Assembly: GCA_907164885.2 (NCBI GenBank) | Contig: OU015490.1 | Location: forward strand, 12,326,966 to 12,390,965 | Length of the DNA: 64,000 bases | Origin: Dolomedes plantarius | Taxonomy: Eukaryota > Arthropoda > Arachnida > Araneae > Dolomedidae | Direction of reading: 5' to 3' | Program-made: the position numbers and the translations under genes | The notes under the pieces: generated by a model | Databases searched by the model: none | What the model was told of the DNA's origin: nothing | What the model saw: only the letters and a program-made list of their open reading frames with translations | In this document: piece by piece, positions 63,745-64,000 of the stretch | Layout: each line of letters begins with the position of its first letter | Position numbering within the stretch: the first letter of the stretch is position 1

Positions 63745-64000
63745 TTTATATAAAGCAAATACAGCATTCCCTCATTAAATTCATTTGACTTTCCTTCATT
63801 ACCTTCAAGTAATTCTAGCTTCTTAAGCCATTCTTAAATTGGCGAAAGAGCATTTTCAACTGATAGGATAGAGGACACAGAGTCACTATACCTTGGTATT
63901 GGTTATCGGGTGACGCTTGGAATTCTACACGGCATGGATTACTGGGGTCTTAATTCTTAACGGCAGGGCTTCGGACTTGAGGCGGGCTGGACGATTATCT
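63745..64000. other. Unassigned DNA
   Basis: No feature recognised before the window ends. Confidence 0.4.

Overview
The window looks like a transposon graveyard from a eukaryote with an AT-rich nuclear genome. The mix of elements (Tc1/mariner/pogo families, Helitrons, Ty3/gypsy retrotransposons, hAT elements, tRNA-derived SINEs with (CAA)n tails, very long (TA)n tracts) is typical of arthropods. I favour an arachnid such as a spider, but this is an inference from repeat style and cannot be proved here. I recognise no host protein-coding gene, no functional tRNA or rRNA gene, and no CRISPR array. Almost every long ORF belongs to a mobile element or is a YIYIYI artefact of (TA)n.

Layout. 1-6.6 kb: AT-rich DNA with an LTR-like block, a TA-flanked MITE and copy A of a dispersed ~0.7-kb inverted-repeat family. 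6.6-8.3 kb: a decayed Tc1/mariner-group element with ~190-bp terminal inverted repeats (TIRs). 10.0-11.9 kb: a pogo-like MITE, then a Tc1 element with an open 338-aa transposase lying inside a (TA)n tract. 13.3-18.3 kb: copy B of the dispersed family and two Helitron-like elements in opposite orientations. 20.7-25.8 kb: the longest coding element, a Ty3/gypsy retrotransposon with a 5' LTR, gag, pol and integrase but no 3' LTR. 26.2-34 kb: foldback and inverted-duplication derivatives of Tc1/mariner elements, a solo LTR, and mariner and Tc1 pseudogenes. 34.1-37.0 kb: a nearly intact pogo/Tigger element split by a 703-bp insertion with a perfect 8-bp target-site duplication (TSD). 37.7-40.1 kb: a two-LTR, internally deleted relative of the 20.7-kb gypsy element, on the minus strand. 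42-44.7 kb: transposase remnants and a SINE carrying a TTAA-flanked MITE. 44.8-50.0 kb: a 5.2-kb hAT element bounded by an 8-bp TSD, itself stuffed with other repeats. 50.6-56.1 kb: copies C and D of the dispersed family, plus SINEs and a LINE 3' end interrupted by a SINE with a 10-bp TSD. 56.7-61.1 kb: a second, unrelated gypsy element on the minus strand. 61-64 kb: a diverged 257-bp tandem duplication and a SINE with a 16-bp TSD.

The elements do not work together as a pathway; they form a layered insertion history. Several insertions can be ordered in time because one interrupts another. Points most worth a second look are: a gag-pol junction in the 20.7-kb element that is an in-frame UGA followed by CUA, with no ATG before the protease (possible stop-codon readthrough); two separate Tc1/mariner elements whose 5' halves were replaced by inverted copies of their own 3' coding ends; the hAT-like insertion in Tigger; an open Tc1 transposase that has lost its first catalytic Asp; and the repeated finding that elements of different classes sit inside (TA)n microsatellites.
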